Source of the DNA: Chrysomallon squamiferum
Lineage: Eukaryota; Mollusca; Gastropoda; Neomphalida; Peltospiridae
Assembly (NCBI GenBank): GCA_012295275.1
Contig: CM022677.1
Location: 24,870,621 to 24,908,120, forward strand
Reading direction: 5' to 3'
DNA length: 37,500 bases
Notes under the pieces: generated by a model
What the model was told of the DNA's origin: nothing
The model's database searches: none
The model's input: the letters and a program-made list of their open reading frames with translations, nothing else
Program-made: the position numbers and the translations under genes
Part shown: positions 1 through 36,934 of the stretch, piece after piece
Layout: every line of letters begins with the position of its first letter
How positions within the stretch are numbered: the stretch's first letter is position 1

Positions 1-252
1 GAATTGGACTGTGGCACCATTGTCTTAGCTAATCCAATTTTATTTTTATTATTATTATTATTATTATGGCTTCTAACTTATGGACAGACATCATGATTAT
101 ATAAGGCATGCATTTTTTTATTTTATATTTTATATTTGTGTGTGTGCGTGTGAGTGTGTGTGTGTGTGTGCATGTGTGTGTGTGTCTGGATATCTTCATC
201 CAGACATTGTGTATCTCTGATACAGTGAACCTAATTATTACCAGCTGTTTAG
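1..252 (+). other. Intron of gene A (3' part) with (GT)n tract
   Basis: Upstream intron of exon A1. It holds an interrupted GT-rich tract at about 135-187 and ends in a T-rich run before the TTTAG and TTTCAG acceptors. No coding signal is seen. Confidence 0.7.
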
Positions 253-7242
<6,990 letters not shown>

Positions 7243-7798
7243 ACATCCACAGAATTGTTGTTCTTTTTTTTATTTTTGTTTGTTTATTTGACGTTTATCA
7301 CTGTTTGTTTGTTCACGTATTTCTCTTTAATTTGTTGTTTTATATTTATTTAACTTCAGTTTTTGTTGTTGTGTCTCTGCTGTTCTTGAAGATCCAAAAT
7401 TGTAATTTATTTTTCTGTTTGTTTATAATGTATGTGCAACTTCTCTATTTATTTATTTGTTTGTTTGTTTATTTGCTTATTTATTTATTTATTTATTTAT
7501 TTATTTTTTGTTTTTTTTGTCTTATATCTTTGTTGAAGATCAAAATCAAAATTTATTTTTCTTTGTTTATAATGTGTGAGTATAATAATTTTTCACTATT
7601 TATTTTTTTTATTTATGTTTTATCTGGATGATGGTACTTCTTTTGGTTGAATACCAAACCATAATTTATTTTTCTTAGTTTATAATGTACATGCATTACA
7701 GCTGTAAGTATAATAAGGTTTTACTGATTGCTTGTTAATTTTATTTGTCTGTTTCTTTTATGATTATTTAGAGTTGTATTTCCTACTACTCCCCCAAT

Positions 7799-7887
<89 letters not shown>

Positions 7888-8120
7888 CACTATCTATCTA
7901 TCTATCCCTCTTTCTCTCTACAACTACCATAAATAGGATCACAACAGTATAAAAATGGACCAGAATTTCCAGTTTGCTCTTAATCTTGGTCTTTGTCCAA
8001 CCACCTCAGTATTCACACTGTTTCAGTACCTTAATGTCAGTCCCTCTCACTAGGAATCCCTAACATTCCTTCTCAGGAGTATACTCCTTGTGTTGCAGAT
8101 AAAAAAAATATTAAAATAAA
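7243..8120 (+). other. Probable 3'UTR of gene A
   Basis: Sequence after the stop is T-rich with many TTTATTTA stretches (7440-7510) and a (CT)n at about 7803-7884. The first AATAAA on this strand is at 8115-8120, so a 3'UTR of up to about 0.87 kb is possible. UTR extent is inference. Confidence 0.4.
8115..8120 (+). terminator. Candidate polyadenylation signal for gene A
   Basis: First AATAAA downstream of the gene A stop. Other copies occur nearby in AT-rich DNA, so specificity is low. Confidence 0.3.
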
Positions 8121-9290
8121 TTAATTGATCGCTGTGATAATCTTATCATATTTATAATATTGATGGTTGTTGGTATTAATTTATATTTATTTATGGTTGT
8201 ATTTTATTAAACTTTTAATTAAAAAATAAAGTATAATCATTTTGTGATAAATTTGTAAACACTTTGCTATCAGAATGTCAGATGTTACAGGTGTGGGTTC
8301 AGTTTATGTGTATGGGCTGGATACAATGTTGTACCTGAGGATACATTGTTGTACCCGAGCCTCCACTGAATACAAAATTGGCTGATTGGTTTTGTTTACA
8401 GTTCCTAAAATTTTTACAGTTTATTCTCGTTTATTTATCTTTGTTCATTGCACATTTCATTTAATTGCAAACTATCATATTCATGACACACAAATAAATA
8501 CCATGTTAAAAACTGAATTATTATAATTTATCCCAAACAAATTTTCTAATGTGATTCATTGGTCTTCATTAATTGCAAATTATTAATTTTAAAAAAAATA
8601 TATCATTCAGTTTTGTGAATACCAAATTTCCAAAATATTTTATCATAATTTACAAAAACAAATTTCTGATAATTTGGTATGTAAAATTTTTGGTGATTAT
8701 AATTTACAGTTCTTTAAATTTTGAACCTATTATTGTTTTGTTGACGAATTTGAATGTGACCCTCTTTTGGAATATTTCTCTGTCAGTTGATAGAATTGAA
8801 AAAAACAAACAAAAATTGTTTTATTATTATTTTTATTGGTAGTTGTTGCTATAGCTTTTTAGGTTTTAATATTAGTATTAATAGCAGTAGTAGTAGTAGT
8901 AATATTAGCAGTAACAGTGGTTGTAGAGTGGTACTAATATTGGTTCATTTTATTTTCTTCTTAGACAGAATTAAATAAAAGCTACAACTTGATATATTTT
9001 GTGTTAAGATTATTATATATGTATGTGTATATGTTTGTGTTTTTGTGTGTCTGTGTTTGTATGTTCACACTTTCGTTGTATCTCACTACAGAATGCAAAC
9101 TTGTCACATAACATTGATGAACCAGCTGTTAACAAAGAGGTCTGTGTCAGTATGTTTGTAACACACTCAAAAAGAGACAAACACTAAACATTGCATCATC
9201 ATAGCTCAAAAAGTAACGTTGGTACTACAAAAATGTTATGAAATTAAGATACGACAAATACTATACTTCACTGTATCAGTGGTAATTCCC
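8121..9290. other. Intergenic AT-rich DNA between the convergent genes
   Basis: No exon-like sequence seen on either strand. Near 8312-8355 a 20-base segment (GGATACAATGTTGTACCTGA) is tandemly duplicated with two changes. A (TAG)-type run lies at about 8885-8905. Confidence 0.6.
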
Positions 9291-9830
9291 ACACAACCAC
9301 ACATCTCCTCATATATCAAACAAAAGGAACACACTTCAAGTTGACACTTGTATGTTAAACAACACAAGAATATACTGACATTTCATGTTGATGATAGTAC
9401 ATTAACTGCAAGAAGCTACTGATACCACATTCCAAATTATACTTTTCATAATTTATAACAAACAACACAAGAAGGTATATCAAACACAACACAGCACATT
9501 ACTGACACTAAGTTGACACTTGTCAAACACAAGATGTTAAACCACACTCCAGACTAAAACTTGCCTATCAAACACAAAATGTTACCGACACTAACCATTC
9601 TTCAAATTAATATTCATATTTCAAACACAACACAAAAAGCTATTGCTATCAACCATACTTCAACTGACACTCGTTTGAAACTTAACACAAAATTTGTCTG
9701 ACACTAACTGCATTTCGAGATGACATCTTATATCAAACATAAGATGTTACTAACACCAACCATACTTCAAGCTGACAGTTGTATCAAAATCATACTGAAT
9801 GGTTCCAGAATTTGTAATCACTGATGATTA
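9290..9830. repeat. Degenerate tandem repeat, about 50-60 bp unit
   Basis: Repeated blocks of the type CTTCAAGTTGACACTTGTAT followed by CAAACACAACACAAGATGTT and TACTGACACTAACCA recur about eight times with heavy divergence. No coding signal is seen. Confidence 0.7.
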
Positions 9831-10338
9831 ACAATAACATGACTGGTACATAAACAAGTGATATAATAAATAACACAATTTACATAAATGAATAAATAAA
9901 ACACAGAACTCAAATAATTCTTTTTTTGTTATTTTATTCAGTAACTAACTGAGACACATAAGTCAACCAGCAACAAGATAAAAATAAAAAAATTAAAAAA
10001 ATTATAAAGATTTAACCTGAAGATAAAAAGAAAAAGAATAAGAAAAGCAGAAAGACAAACAAGGGTAAGTGATTATCATCTGGTACAAGTAAACAAATGA
10101 TCAGGTTTTGCAAAATATTTTTATTTTATTTTATCAGAAATATTGACAAAAAGAATGTTATTATATAATAGATAAAGAGGTTTTACAGGTTAAAAGAAAA
10201 GAAATGTTGATAATACTGCAATGCCTGCAAAATAGAACCACACAATTTATAAACTGTTTCTAATGCCAAATTATTTTTTTTTTTCCACCACCATTTAAAA
10301 AAAGCATTAGTAAGATAAACAGATAGGAAAAGCAAGAT
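9831..10338. other. AT-rich spacer, likely distal 3'UTR or flank of gene B
   Basis: No repeats of note and no exon-like frames. It contains the first sense-strand AATAAA motifs downstream of the gene B stop. Confidence 0.5.
10120..10130 (-). terminator. Candidate polyadenylation signal for gene B
   Basis: Two overlapping AATAAA hexamers on the minus strand (TTTATTTTATT on plus). I found no AATAAA on that strand between here and the stop at 11536, because the repeat array reads TTTA there. If used, the gene B 3'UTR is about 1.4 kb and contains the whole C-terminal-derived array. Confidence 0.4.
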
Positions 10339-11063
10339 GGAGAATTATCAATACTAACAACTTAATATGCTAAACTTAGTCTCAGTGAAACCTGATGAAT
10401 AAATAAATAAATAAATAAATAAGAAATGCATTGAGAATTATCAATAATAACAACTTAAAATGCTAAACTTTGTCTCTGTGAAACCTGGTGAATAAATAAA
10501 TAAGAAATACACTGAGAATGATCAGTAATAACAACTCAGTATGCTAAACTTTGTCTCAGTGAAACCTAGTGAATAAATAAACAAATAAATAAACAAATAA
10601 ATAAATAAATAAATAAGAAATACACTGAGAATGATCAGTAATAACAACTCAGTATGCTAAACTTTGTCTCAGTGAAACCTAGTGAATAAATAAATAAATA
10701 AATAAGAAATACACTGAGAATTATCAATAATAACAACTTGTTCTCAGTGAAACCTGGTGAATAAATAAATAAACAAATAAATAAATAAATAAATAAGAAA
10801 TAACACTGACAATGATCAGTAATAACAACTTAATATGCTAAACTTGTTCTCAGTGAAACCTGGTGAATAAATAAATAAATAAATAAATAAATAAGAAATA
10901 CACTGAGAATTATCAATAATAACAACTCAGTATGCTAAACTTGGTCTCAGTGAAACCTGCTGAATAACCAAATAAATAAATAAATAAGAAATACCACTGA
11001 GAATGATCAATAATAACAACTCAATATGCTAAACTTGTTCTCAGTGAAACCTGGTGAATAAAA

Positions 11064-11094
<31 letters not shown>

Positions 11095-11535
11095 GAAATA
11101 CACTGAGATTTATCAATAATAACAACTTAATATGCTAAACTTTGTCTCAGTGAAACCTGCTGAATAACCAAATAAACAAATAAATAAATAAATAAGAAAT
11201 ACACTGAGAATTATCAATAATAACAACATATGCTCAACTTTGTCTCAGTGAAACCTGGTAAATAAATAAACAAATAAATAAATAAATAAGAAATACACTG
11301 AGAATGATCAGTAATAACAACTTATTCTTGGTGAAACCTGGTGAATAAATGAATAAATAAATAAATAAACAAACAAATAAAACAAATAAAACCTAATAAA
11401 TAAATAAATAAACAGATAAGAAATACCACTGAGAATGATCAATAATAACAACTCAGTATGCTGAACTTGGTCTCAGTGAAACCTAGTGATTAAATAAATA
11501 AACAAATAAATAAATAAGAAATACGCTGAGAATGA

Positions 11536-29752
<18,217 letters not shown>

Positions 29753-30050
29753 CTTTAAACGTATTTACTTTTCTCAAGATTCAAAATTTCACAGAACAAA
29801 ATCTTCAGCTACGACTGTCACTTTGTCACTTTCGTTTTGTTGTAGTAGTTATTTGACTATTATCGGTGTTCACACACCTCCTGTATCAAATTATTTACGG
29901 TTCCGGCGTTTGCTTAGATGTCAATGTAATTGAATAAAAAGACAAAATAGGAAACGAAAAGAAGAGATTACGATAAGTGCTAGGACAAATGACGTCGGTT
30001 ATTTACGTCATTGGTAAGGATTGAAAAGAAAACGCAGTTATGCGCATATG
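29753..30050 (-). promoter_or_regulatory. Probable gene B promoter/5'UTR with CRE-like and CCAAT motifs
   Basis: The only moderately GC-rich, repeat-free stretch upstream of gene B. On the minus strand CCAATGACGTAA (30014-30003) joins a CCAAT box to a CRE-like site; a second GACGTCA lies at 29996-29990. They are about 240-260 bases above the ATG. CREB/ATF-type bZIP regulation is inference. Confidence 0.45.
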
Positions 30051-31639
30051 CACACAATAAATATACGGATGTGACTTTTTCTTTGTTTCTCCCACCCCCT
30101 ATTATTATTATTATTATTATTATGTTGTTGTTGTTGTTGTTGTTTTAAATAAAAAAGGAAAGTAATATTTTCTATTCGATGCATTTTGATTAATTCAAAT
30201 AAACTATGGAGCAGTACGGAAGTATTGTCGGACACATTAATTATTATATATATCACCCAGTATGAGTAACTGGTCTGTCGAAGACTGCTGTGTACGTACG
30301 TGCGTGCGTGCGTGCATGTGCAGATTCAATGGAACCGTCGGAAGCCTCAACTCGCCAATTATTTATTATTTATTTTATTTTATTTTATTTTATTTTATTT
30401 ATTTATGTACTTTTGTTTGTTTACAGTTGTTGTTGTTACTGTTGTTTTGTTTATTTTTCAGCTTAAAGGTTTCCTTTGTTGAACAGAACATTATATAACC
30501 CTCCTTACAAATTAACAAATTCAAAGTACGTGAGCATGTCATAAATAGTTTTAACAACATGAGAAGTACTGATACAAAAACAAAAATAAATAAATAATAA
30601 AATAAAATATAATTAATTAATAATATAATAATAACGTTAATCTCATAAATTTTTGTATTTTATAAAATCCATCACACACCCACACACACACACACACACA
30701 CATAAATAAAAAGGCACTAATTCTGAAACTGTCAAAAGTAGGTCAAAGTTCATAACTAACCGGAAGCCGTTTGGCCCATTTGGAATCCCGATTGAAATCA
30801 ATTTACGAAATCTAATGCAAACAACCTAATCTGCCCAACCTTTTCACCTAGTTTCTGAAGAATTTATCATTTTGGGGGTAATAACGATGAAGATTATAAT
30901 TTTTATAACATCTTTTGTTTTCGAAACACGTTCAGTAAATTTTTTAATAGTCCTAATTTCTGAATTTTTTGCAAATGTTTGTTGTATGTTATTATTATTA
31001 TGTGCTAGTATCAGTTTGTTTTAATGTCAGTAATTTTTATTTATTTATTTATTTATTTTTTAAATTCAAAAAGGAAACTCATTGTTTGCATAGATAATAG
31101 CACAGGTTTTAGACGACACATGTTTTTTGTTTTAACGAAAAAAAAAAAAAAAATTAATTTTTCACAAATGTTTTATGCGGCCGGTTGCCTGACCTTTAAC
31201 CTTTGCTCGCATCGACACTATTCATTTTTAAAAGTGTGACATTAGTTGTTTTGTTTTCGTTTTTTTAAAATGATTATTATTACTTATTATCTCCAATGTT
31301 TAATGGATAGTAATAATAATATAAAAACTGCAAAGACAATAATAATGTAAACAAAACAAAAAATAATAAAAAAAAAATAAAAAATAATAATAAAAAAATA
31401 AAAAAAAATAATAAAATAAAATAAAAATACAAACAAACAATGCTAATTTTCAACAAATTTTTTTTTATTGTATTCAAAACAAAGTTTTATTTATGCTTAC
31501 TTATTGTTACTCAATCAATTCACCTCTCAAACCACATCAATGGAAATGTTTTTGTTTTTTTTCACAATTTTGGGTGCTTTCCCAACTTTAAAACTAATTT
31601 AATATTATCAGAAAAAAATAAATAACATATTATTAATAA

Positions 31640-31683
<44 letters not shown>

Positions 31684-32179
31684 GAAGAAGAAGAAGAAGA
31701 AGAAGAATATAATAATAAATAGTATTGTTGGCAACTAAAAAAAAAGATTATATTATCTAAGAAGTAAATACACTATTATATTTTTCAGTAAACATTTTAA
31801 AATAATATTATCATTGGGAAATTAACAATGATTAATATTATTTCTGAATTAGTACAGAAAGTGAGCAGTTAAAAACAATTTTAAAAACAGGACACACACA
31901 TACACACACTCACACACACACACACACACACAGCTTTCTCCATTTCCATCAAAACCATAATTTTTATACATCAATATCAACATTATATAACCACTTATTA
32001 ATAATGTTGTAACATCACCAATCTTAAAAAATAAATAAAAATAAATAAACTAAAATAATAAAAAATATATTTATTTGAATTTATATTATTATGATAATAA
32101 TAGTAGATCTTATTTATTAACAATCGATATATTCAATTAATATAATTCTCAATAACATACAAACAGGAACATTAACTTG

Positions 32180-32218
<39 letters not shown>

Positions 32219-32886
32219 TTGAGAAATTATAACAATTACAAAATGTTAATTATATAATACAAATACAAATACTGATTAACTTTAAATCTGTGCAGTAAAA
32301 ATTAAATTATTAACTCTTTATTTATGAATAACTCATTTATTCACATTATTATGCAGTACATATGCAATGCAGTAATGAATAATTTTATTACAAATCAATT
32401 TTATATTTATTTACACAATATTATAATAACCTGTGTTTAATAATACCTTAAGTAATAACAATAAAATAGTTATAATGATAGTAGTAATTGCAGAAACAGA
32501 AGTACTACTACTAGTACTACTACTACTACTACTACTAATATTAATATTAATAGTAATAGTAATAACAGTAATAGCAATAGACATAATTGTTTTAATAGGA
32601 AGAAAAAGAATAGCTAGTAGCAGTGGTTGTGGTGATAGTAATAGTAGTAGTAGTAAGAAGTAGCAAGAAGTAGAATAACTAATGCTAGTGTAATAGTAAG
32701 TAGTCATAATAACAAGGACAGTAGTAACCATAGTTATAATAATTAAAAACATATAATAGATGTAATAGTTATCAGAAAAGTAGTGGTAGTGGTGATAGTA
32801 GTAGTGGTTAGTATAATGTTGTGATTACACTTGTAACAGTAGTGATAATATTTGTAGTTATTGTAATATTTGTAATATTGCTACAA

Positions 32887-32931
<45 letters not shown>

Positions 32932-33543
32932 TATTATTATTATTATTATTGTCTCTAAGAAAAATAAAATCATCATGTTGGTTATTAATGATGCAATGAT
33001 GATGTCCCACTAATCAAGAAATTACTCATAGGGTCTATGGACTCTAAAGTCATATATTAATTTTTAAACAAAATCTGTTAATTGTAATCAGATGTTCATG
33101 GCATCCTTTCAATCAACGTCTCAAATTGCTTGTTACGTTATTAATGACATAATTTGCTTAATAGATTTAATAACAGCGAAAAAAACAACAATCCCAAAGA
33201 ACAACAAATCTTTAAAAAAAAACAAATCTCACTGTATCCATTAACTCAGCTAAAACAAACTGCTGATAATATCACAAGAGACAGAAACTGTTCAGTATTT
33301 TTCACAAACTCACTGAGAACTGCACCAGTGTTTGCCTTACTTGTATGTGACGTTTTGAATCTTTCTTTCTGACTGATTCTTATGCAGTGGCATAAAGTTG
33401 TAACCAGGAAAGAAACACATAAATACTGGTAAATACTTGATAAATGTTTGTGGTTTTGGGGTTTTTTTTTCACACTGGTCTATTTTATTTTTAATATGTT
33501 ATTATACAGCATTTTAATTAATGTATAATCTTTTTTGTCATTA
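30051..33543. other. Intergenic AT-rich DNA with simple repeats
   Basis: Contains (ATT)n/(TTG)n at 30100-30145, (ATTTT)n at about 30367-30402, (CA)n 30678-30702, (AAT)n 31638-31680 with GAA run, (CA)n 31892-31932, an A-run 32187-32215, (TAC/TAG) runs 32505-32650, and an AAT/ATT palindrome 32888-32950. A unique segment near 30725-30860 stands out. No exon-like frame is seen. Confidence 0.6.
30740..30768 (+). promoter_or_regulatory. DR1-type nuclear receptor site beside an ETS-like motif
   Basis: AGGTCA-A-AGTTCA (30740-30752) is a near-perfect direct repeat with one-base spacing, followed by ACCGGAAG (30760-30767). It is about 1 kb upstream of the gene B start. Function is inference; a match of this size can occur by chance. 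Confidence 0.25.
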
Positions 33544-33549
33544 TTTATT
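33544..33549 (-). terminator. Candidate polyadenylation signal for the 33567-33675 exon
   Basis: AATAAA on the minus strand only 18 bases after the TAA stop. Plausible but very close to the stop. Confidence 0.3.
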
Positions 33550-33566
33550 GAATAACATTTTTCGCG

Positions 33567-33675
33567 TTAAACTTTTTTCTTCTGTTTATCTTCATCATCA
33601 GTTTTATCTTCATTATCAATTTCATCTTCATTTTCTTCTTGTTCTTTGGTCCTCTGAAGAACTTTAGCATCAACT
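33567..33675 (-). CDS. Probable terminal exon of an unidentified gene, acidic C-terminus
   Basis: Follows ATTTTTCAG and, entered with one base completing a codon, reads 35 residues: VDAKVLQRTKEQEENEDEID then an Asp/Glu/Lys-rich end finishing KKKV and TAA at 33569-33567. The G/C and codon use differ from the surrounding AT-rich DNA and the acceptor is strong. A Lys/Glu-rich tail is common among many unrelated proteins, so I do not name it. No donor is needed since it carries its stop. It could be an alternative end of the same gene as 35805-35865, which has the same entry phase. Confidence 0.5.
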
Positions 33676-34402
33676 CTGAAAAATGGATGATTTGTTTATT
33701 ATATTTTTATTTATTTATTTATTTATACATTTTGTGTGTGCACTTTAGTTCTGGTTCAGTCATAATTACTTGAACAATTTGTTATCATTGTTATTCATAA
33801 AATTGCTGTAGAATATTTACTTGCATACTGTTGTAAAAATAATAAAAATAAATAAATAAATAAATAAATAAAATTAAAATTTAAAATAAATAAAATAAAC
33901 ATAAATAAATATATTAATAAATATTAATTCAACCATATAAAATATTAAACAAAAAATTAATTATGTATCAAGGTATTAAATACAATATATAAAAAGAACA
34001 TACTTGCTTAATTAAGTACTGCATAATCAAATAAACACATTAAAAAATATATATATATATATAAAACAGAATACTTAATTACATTATGCACTAAATTATG
34101 TATCAAAACAAATTAGGTTATTTCTAGCTACAGTGCATGTTATTTCCTGCAGTTAAAATTAAAACAACTGAAAATAATTTACTACTGTGCAGTGAAACAA
34201 GATGCTTTATGTTAAATATTTCAGACATTCAAGCTTCCTGAAATTAATCACTTGTTGTTCTTATTTTTTTTTTTTTTTTATTATTATCTTTATTACTAGT
34301 TTTTGTTATTACTGTATTTTATTTATTTATTTATTATTTTTTATTTTTATTATCATTTCATCATCATCATCATCATTATTATTATTATTATTATTATCAT
34401 GA

Positions 34403-34436
<34 letters not shown>

Positions 34437-34477
34437 GATTATCATGATATTGATCATGATTATTATTATTATTATTA

Positions 34478-34511
<34 letters not shown>

Positions 34512-35100
34512 AGTTATCGTTATGAAGAAGCATATATTATGGGGCAACTTTAACTGTAATTACTGAAGTTTTGAAAAAATTAATATTTCACAAACAGAAC
34601 TGATAAATGTGCAATACATTCAGATGAGAAACTACTTTAACTAGAAATGAGAAAAAGATATCAGTGATAGTATACAATATTAGACTCAAGCAAAACTGAA
34701 TAATGGCAAAACTAAAAATGTTAATTAAAAAGCTTAGAAAGCTAAACCATTCATGAGTAATATCACATCCAGAAGTGCTATAAATAGTGGCTAACTAGAT
34801 CAGTTCTTCTATTTTCAATCACTGAACAAAAATACAGCATTTTGGAACGGAAATACATTTACTTAGATAAACTACTGGTTGTTTGAATATGTATAATGTT
34901 CAAAGTTGGCCTTTGGTCTTCAAATACTTGTTTAGAACATAAAACACAATTTTGAAAACATTTTCATTTAAAAAAAACAAAAAAATAAATTATTATTTAA
35001 GAACTACTCTTGAAAGCAGTGTGTTGATAAATAGTTAACAGTTAATTTCATTTAGTTTTTGTTGTTATTATTATTATTTAGAATTGCAGGATGGAAAAAA
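33676..35100. other. AT-rich DNA with (AAAT)n and (ATT)n; nothing coding seen
   Basis: (TTTA)n at 33703-33725, (AAAT)n at 33840-33870, (ATT)n/(ATC)n at 34358-34510. The remainder is unique AT-rich sequence, presumably intron if the two minus-strand exons belong to one gene. Confidence 0.55.
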
Positions 35101-35116
35101 AATAATACTGTGTACT

Positions 35117-35226
35117 GTCTCAAGATATCAGCTGCATCTTGCTAGCTAAGGTCTAAACACATATGCAGCTTGACAAAGCCTCACTGCTGTTAGGCATTCT
35201 AACCTTCACAACTGATATCTTAAGAC
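35117..35226. repeat. Nested inverted repeat, about 110 bp
   Basis: Outer arms GTCTCAAGATATCAG (35117-35131) and CTGATATCTTAAGAC (35212-35226) pair at 14 of 15 positions. Inner arms AGCTGCAT (35130-35137) and ATGCAGCT (35163-35170) are perfect. Could be a small MITE-like relic or a structured RNA; no target duplication is obvious. Confidence 0.5.
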
Positions 35227-35394
35227 CACACTCAAATATATAAAATTCTGGAATGTTAAATGCTATAAATGAATGTAAGCTGGTAATAATCTGAATAAAC
35301 TGTAAATCGAAAAAAAAAAAAAAATTATTAAATGCATAACTGTTATGTATTCATGCAACAAGATTAAAAAAATAATAAAAGAAAGAAAAAAAAA

Positions 35395-35730
35395 TTTCTC
35401 AAATGTGAAATCATTCATTGTAAATTGTGAAATAATTCAAATCTTAATGTCAAATCATGCAATGGTAATTGTGAAATCATTCAAATCAAAGTACAAAAAT
35501 CGTTAAAATCAAAATGTGAAATATTCAGCTGCAAATGTGAAATCAGTTAACTAACTGTGAAATATTTAACTAGTAACTGTGAAATACTGAGCTAGTAACT
35601 GTGAAATCATTCAGCTGTTAAGGATGAAGTCATGCAGCTATAAATGTGAACTCATTGCAGGCAAACAACGCAAAAATCGTTTAAATACAGATGTGAAAGC
35701 ATGCAGCTGTTACTGTGAAACCATCACAAG
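35395..35730 (+). repeat. Degenerate repeat TGTGAAATCATTCAGCTGTA
   Basis: About twelve diverged copies of a 25-35 base unit. Ends roughly 75 bases before the stop codon of the 35805-35865 exon. Confidence 0.8.
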
Positions 35731-35804
35731 TGTGGAATCCTGCAGCCTAAAACCATCCAATACCGTAAAGCTGTACCTGGCAGTCAGGGAGGCCCTGGCA
35801 GGAG

Positions 35805-35865
35805 TTAGGAGGAGGAGGAGGAGGGTTTGTTAGGGTTGGACCGATTCATGAGGTGATCATCATAG
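35805..35865 (-). CDS. Probable terminal exon of an unidentified gene, Ser-rich C-terminus
   Basis: Follows CATTCCTACAG and, with one base completing a codon, reads 19 residues: YDDHLMNRSNPNKPSSSSS, then TAA. The other two frames stop within a few codons, so if it is an exon it must be the last one. Acceptor quality and unusual composition support it; no family recognised. Upstream exons would lie to the right, beyond 37500 or hidden in repeats. Confidence 0.45.
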
Positions 35866-35909
35866 CTGTAGGAATGAAATGTAGAAATTAATGTCGAAAC
35901 CCTTTTCAT

Positions 35910-36240
35910 GACAGACGCACACACACAAAATACTACTTTAAAACACAACACACACACAAAATACTACTTTAAAACACAACACACACAAGTATACACATAC
36001 ACACATGAAATACTACTTTAAAACACAACACACACTCAGTTATACACACACACACACAAAACACTTAAAACAACACACACACAAAATACTACTTTAAAAC
36101 ACAACACACACAAAATACTACTTTAAAACAACACACACACAGTTACACACACACAAAATACTTTAAAACAACACACACACAATTACACACACACACACAC
36201 ACACACACAAAATACTACATTAAAACACACACAAGCAAAA
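35910..36240 (+). repeat. (CA)n / AAAATACTACTTTAAAACAC array
   Basis: About nine units of 30-60 bases alternating CA-runs with AAAATACTACTTTAAAACAC. Confidence 0.88.
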
Positions 36241-36930
36241 AACTAAGGTGCACAAATGTACACAAACGTACACATACACATATAAATACATATACATGTA
36301 ACATAACACACATACACTTGTACACAAACAACAAACCCTGAAACCATGTTAAGAAAAGAAAATACAATCACCAAAAAATATATTTAAAAATATCCATACA
36401 TATACAACAGAAAAATTATATATATATATATATGTAAAGAAGATATTCTGCAAATAAAATTATTCTAACCAGATATTTAAACAAGTTTCTGGATTTAAAT
36501 CAACATTTATCAGTTTAAAAATCAGAATAACAGACACACAAACAGACAAACTTATGCAGGCTGGTGCATAGATTGTTAATGATATATTCTCACCATACCT
36601 AGATTCAAACATACAGAAGGACTGAAAGATAACTGGATAAATGAACAGATGGATGGATGGATGAATATGGATACAGAAAGAGATATAAACATAGACATGG
36701 TGTGTGTAAAACAGTAAAGAAAGATCTACTGAAAGTTCAAATATGTGGATGAATAAACACATGAATGAATAATAAACACATGAATGAATACTTAGGGAGA
36801 AAAATATATAAGTGTGTGTACACACACACACACACACAAAGAAAGACAAAAATAGTCAAACAAATAGTTTGTATTACAGAGATAATACTGAGAAATTGAG
36901 ATACACAGAAAAAAGTTTAAATACAGATAC
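36241..36930. other. AT-rich low-complexity DNA
   Basis: CATA, TATA and GGATGGAT runs and a short (CA)n near 36820. No exon-like signal seen on either strand. Confidence 0.55.
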
Positions 36931-36934
36931 AGTG

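Noticed and set aside
30262-30498. Plus-strand frame with Cys/Arg start and a Phe/Tyr-rich end
   Set aside because: Comes from (TGCG)n and (ATTTT)n low-complexity sequence.
33246-33473. Minus-strand 75-codon frame
   Set aside because: Lies downstream of the stop at 33567 on the same strand, most likely 3' flank. No recognisable domain.
35624-35833. Plus-strand frame with Cys-rich start and Arg-rich end
   Set aside because: Built from the TGTGAAATCATTCAGC repeat plus the antisense of the Ser-run exon; no splice or family support.
36460-36849. Minus-strand 129-codon frame rich in His, Ile and Tyr
   Set aside because: Low-complexity CA/GGAT repeats; no acceptor or donor pattern and no family similarity.
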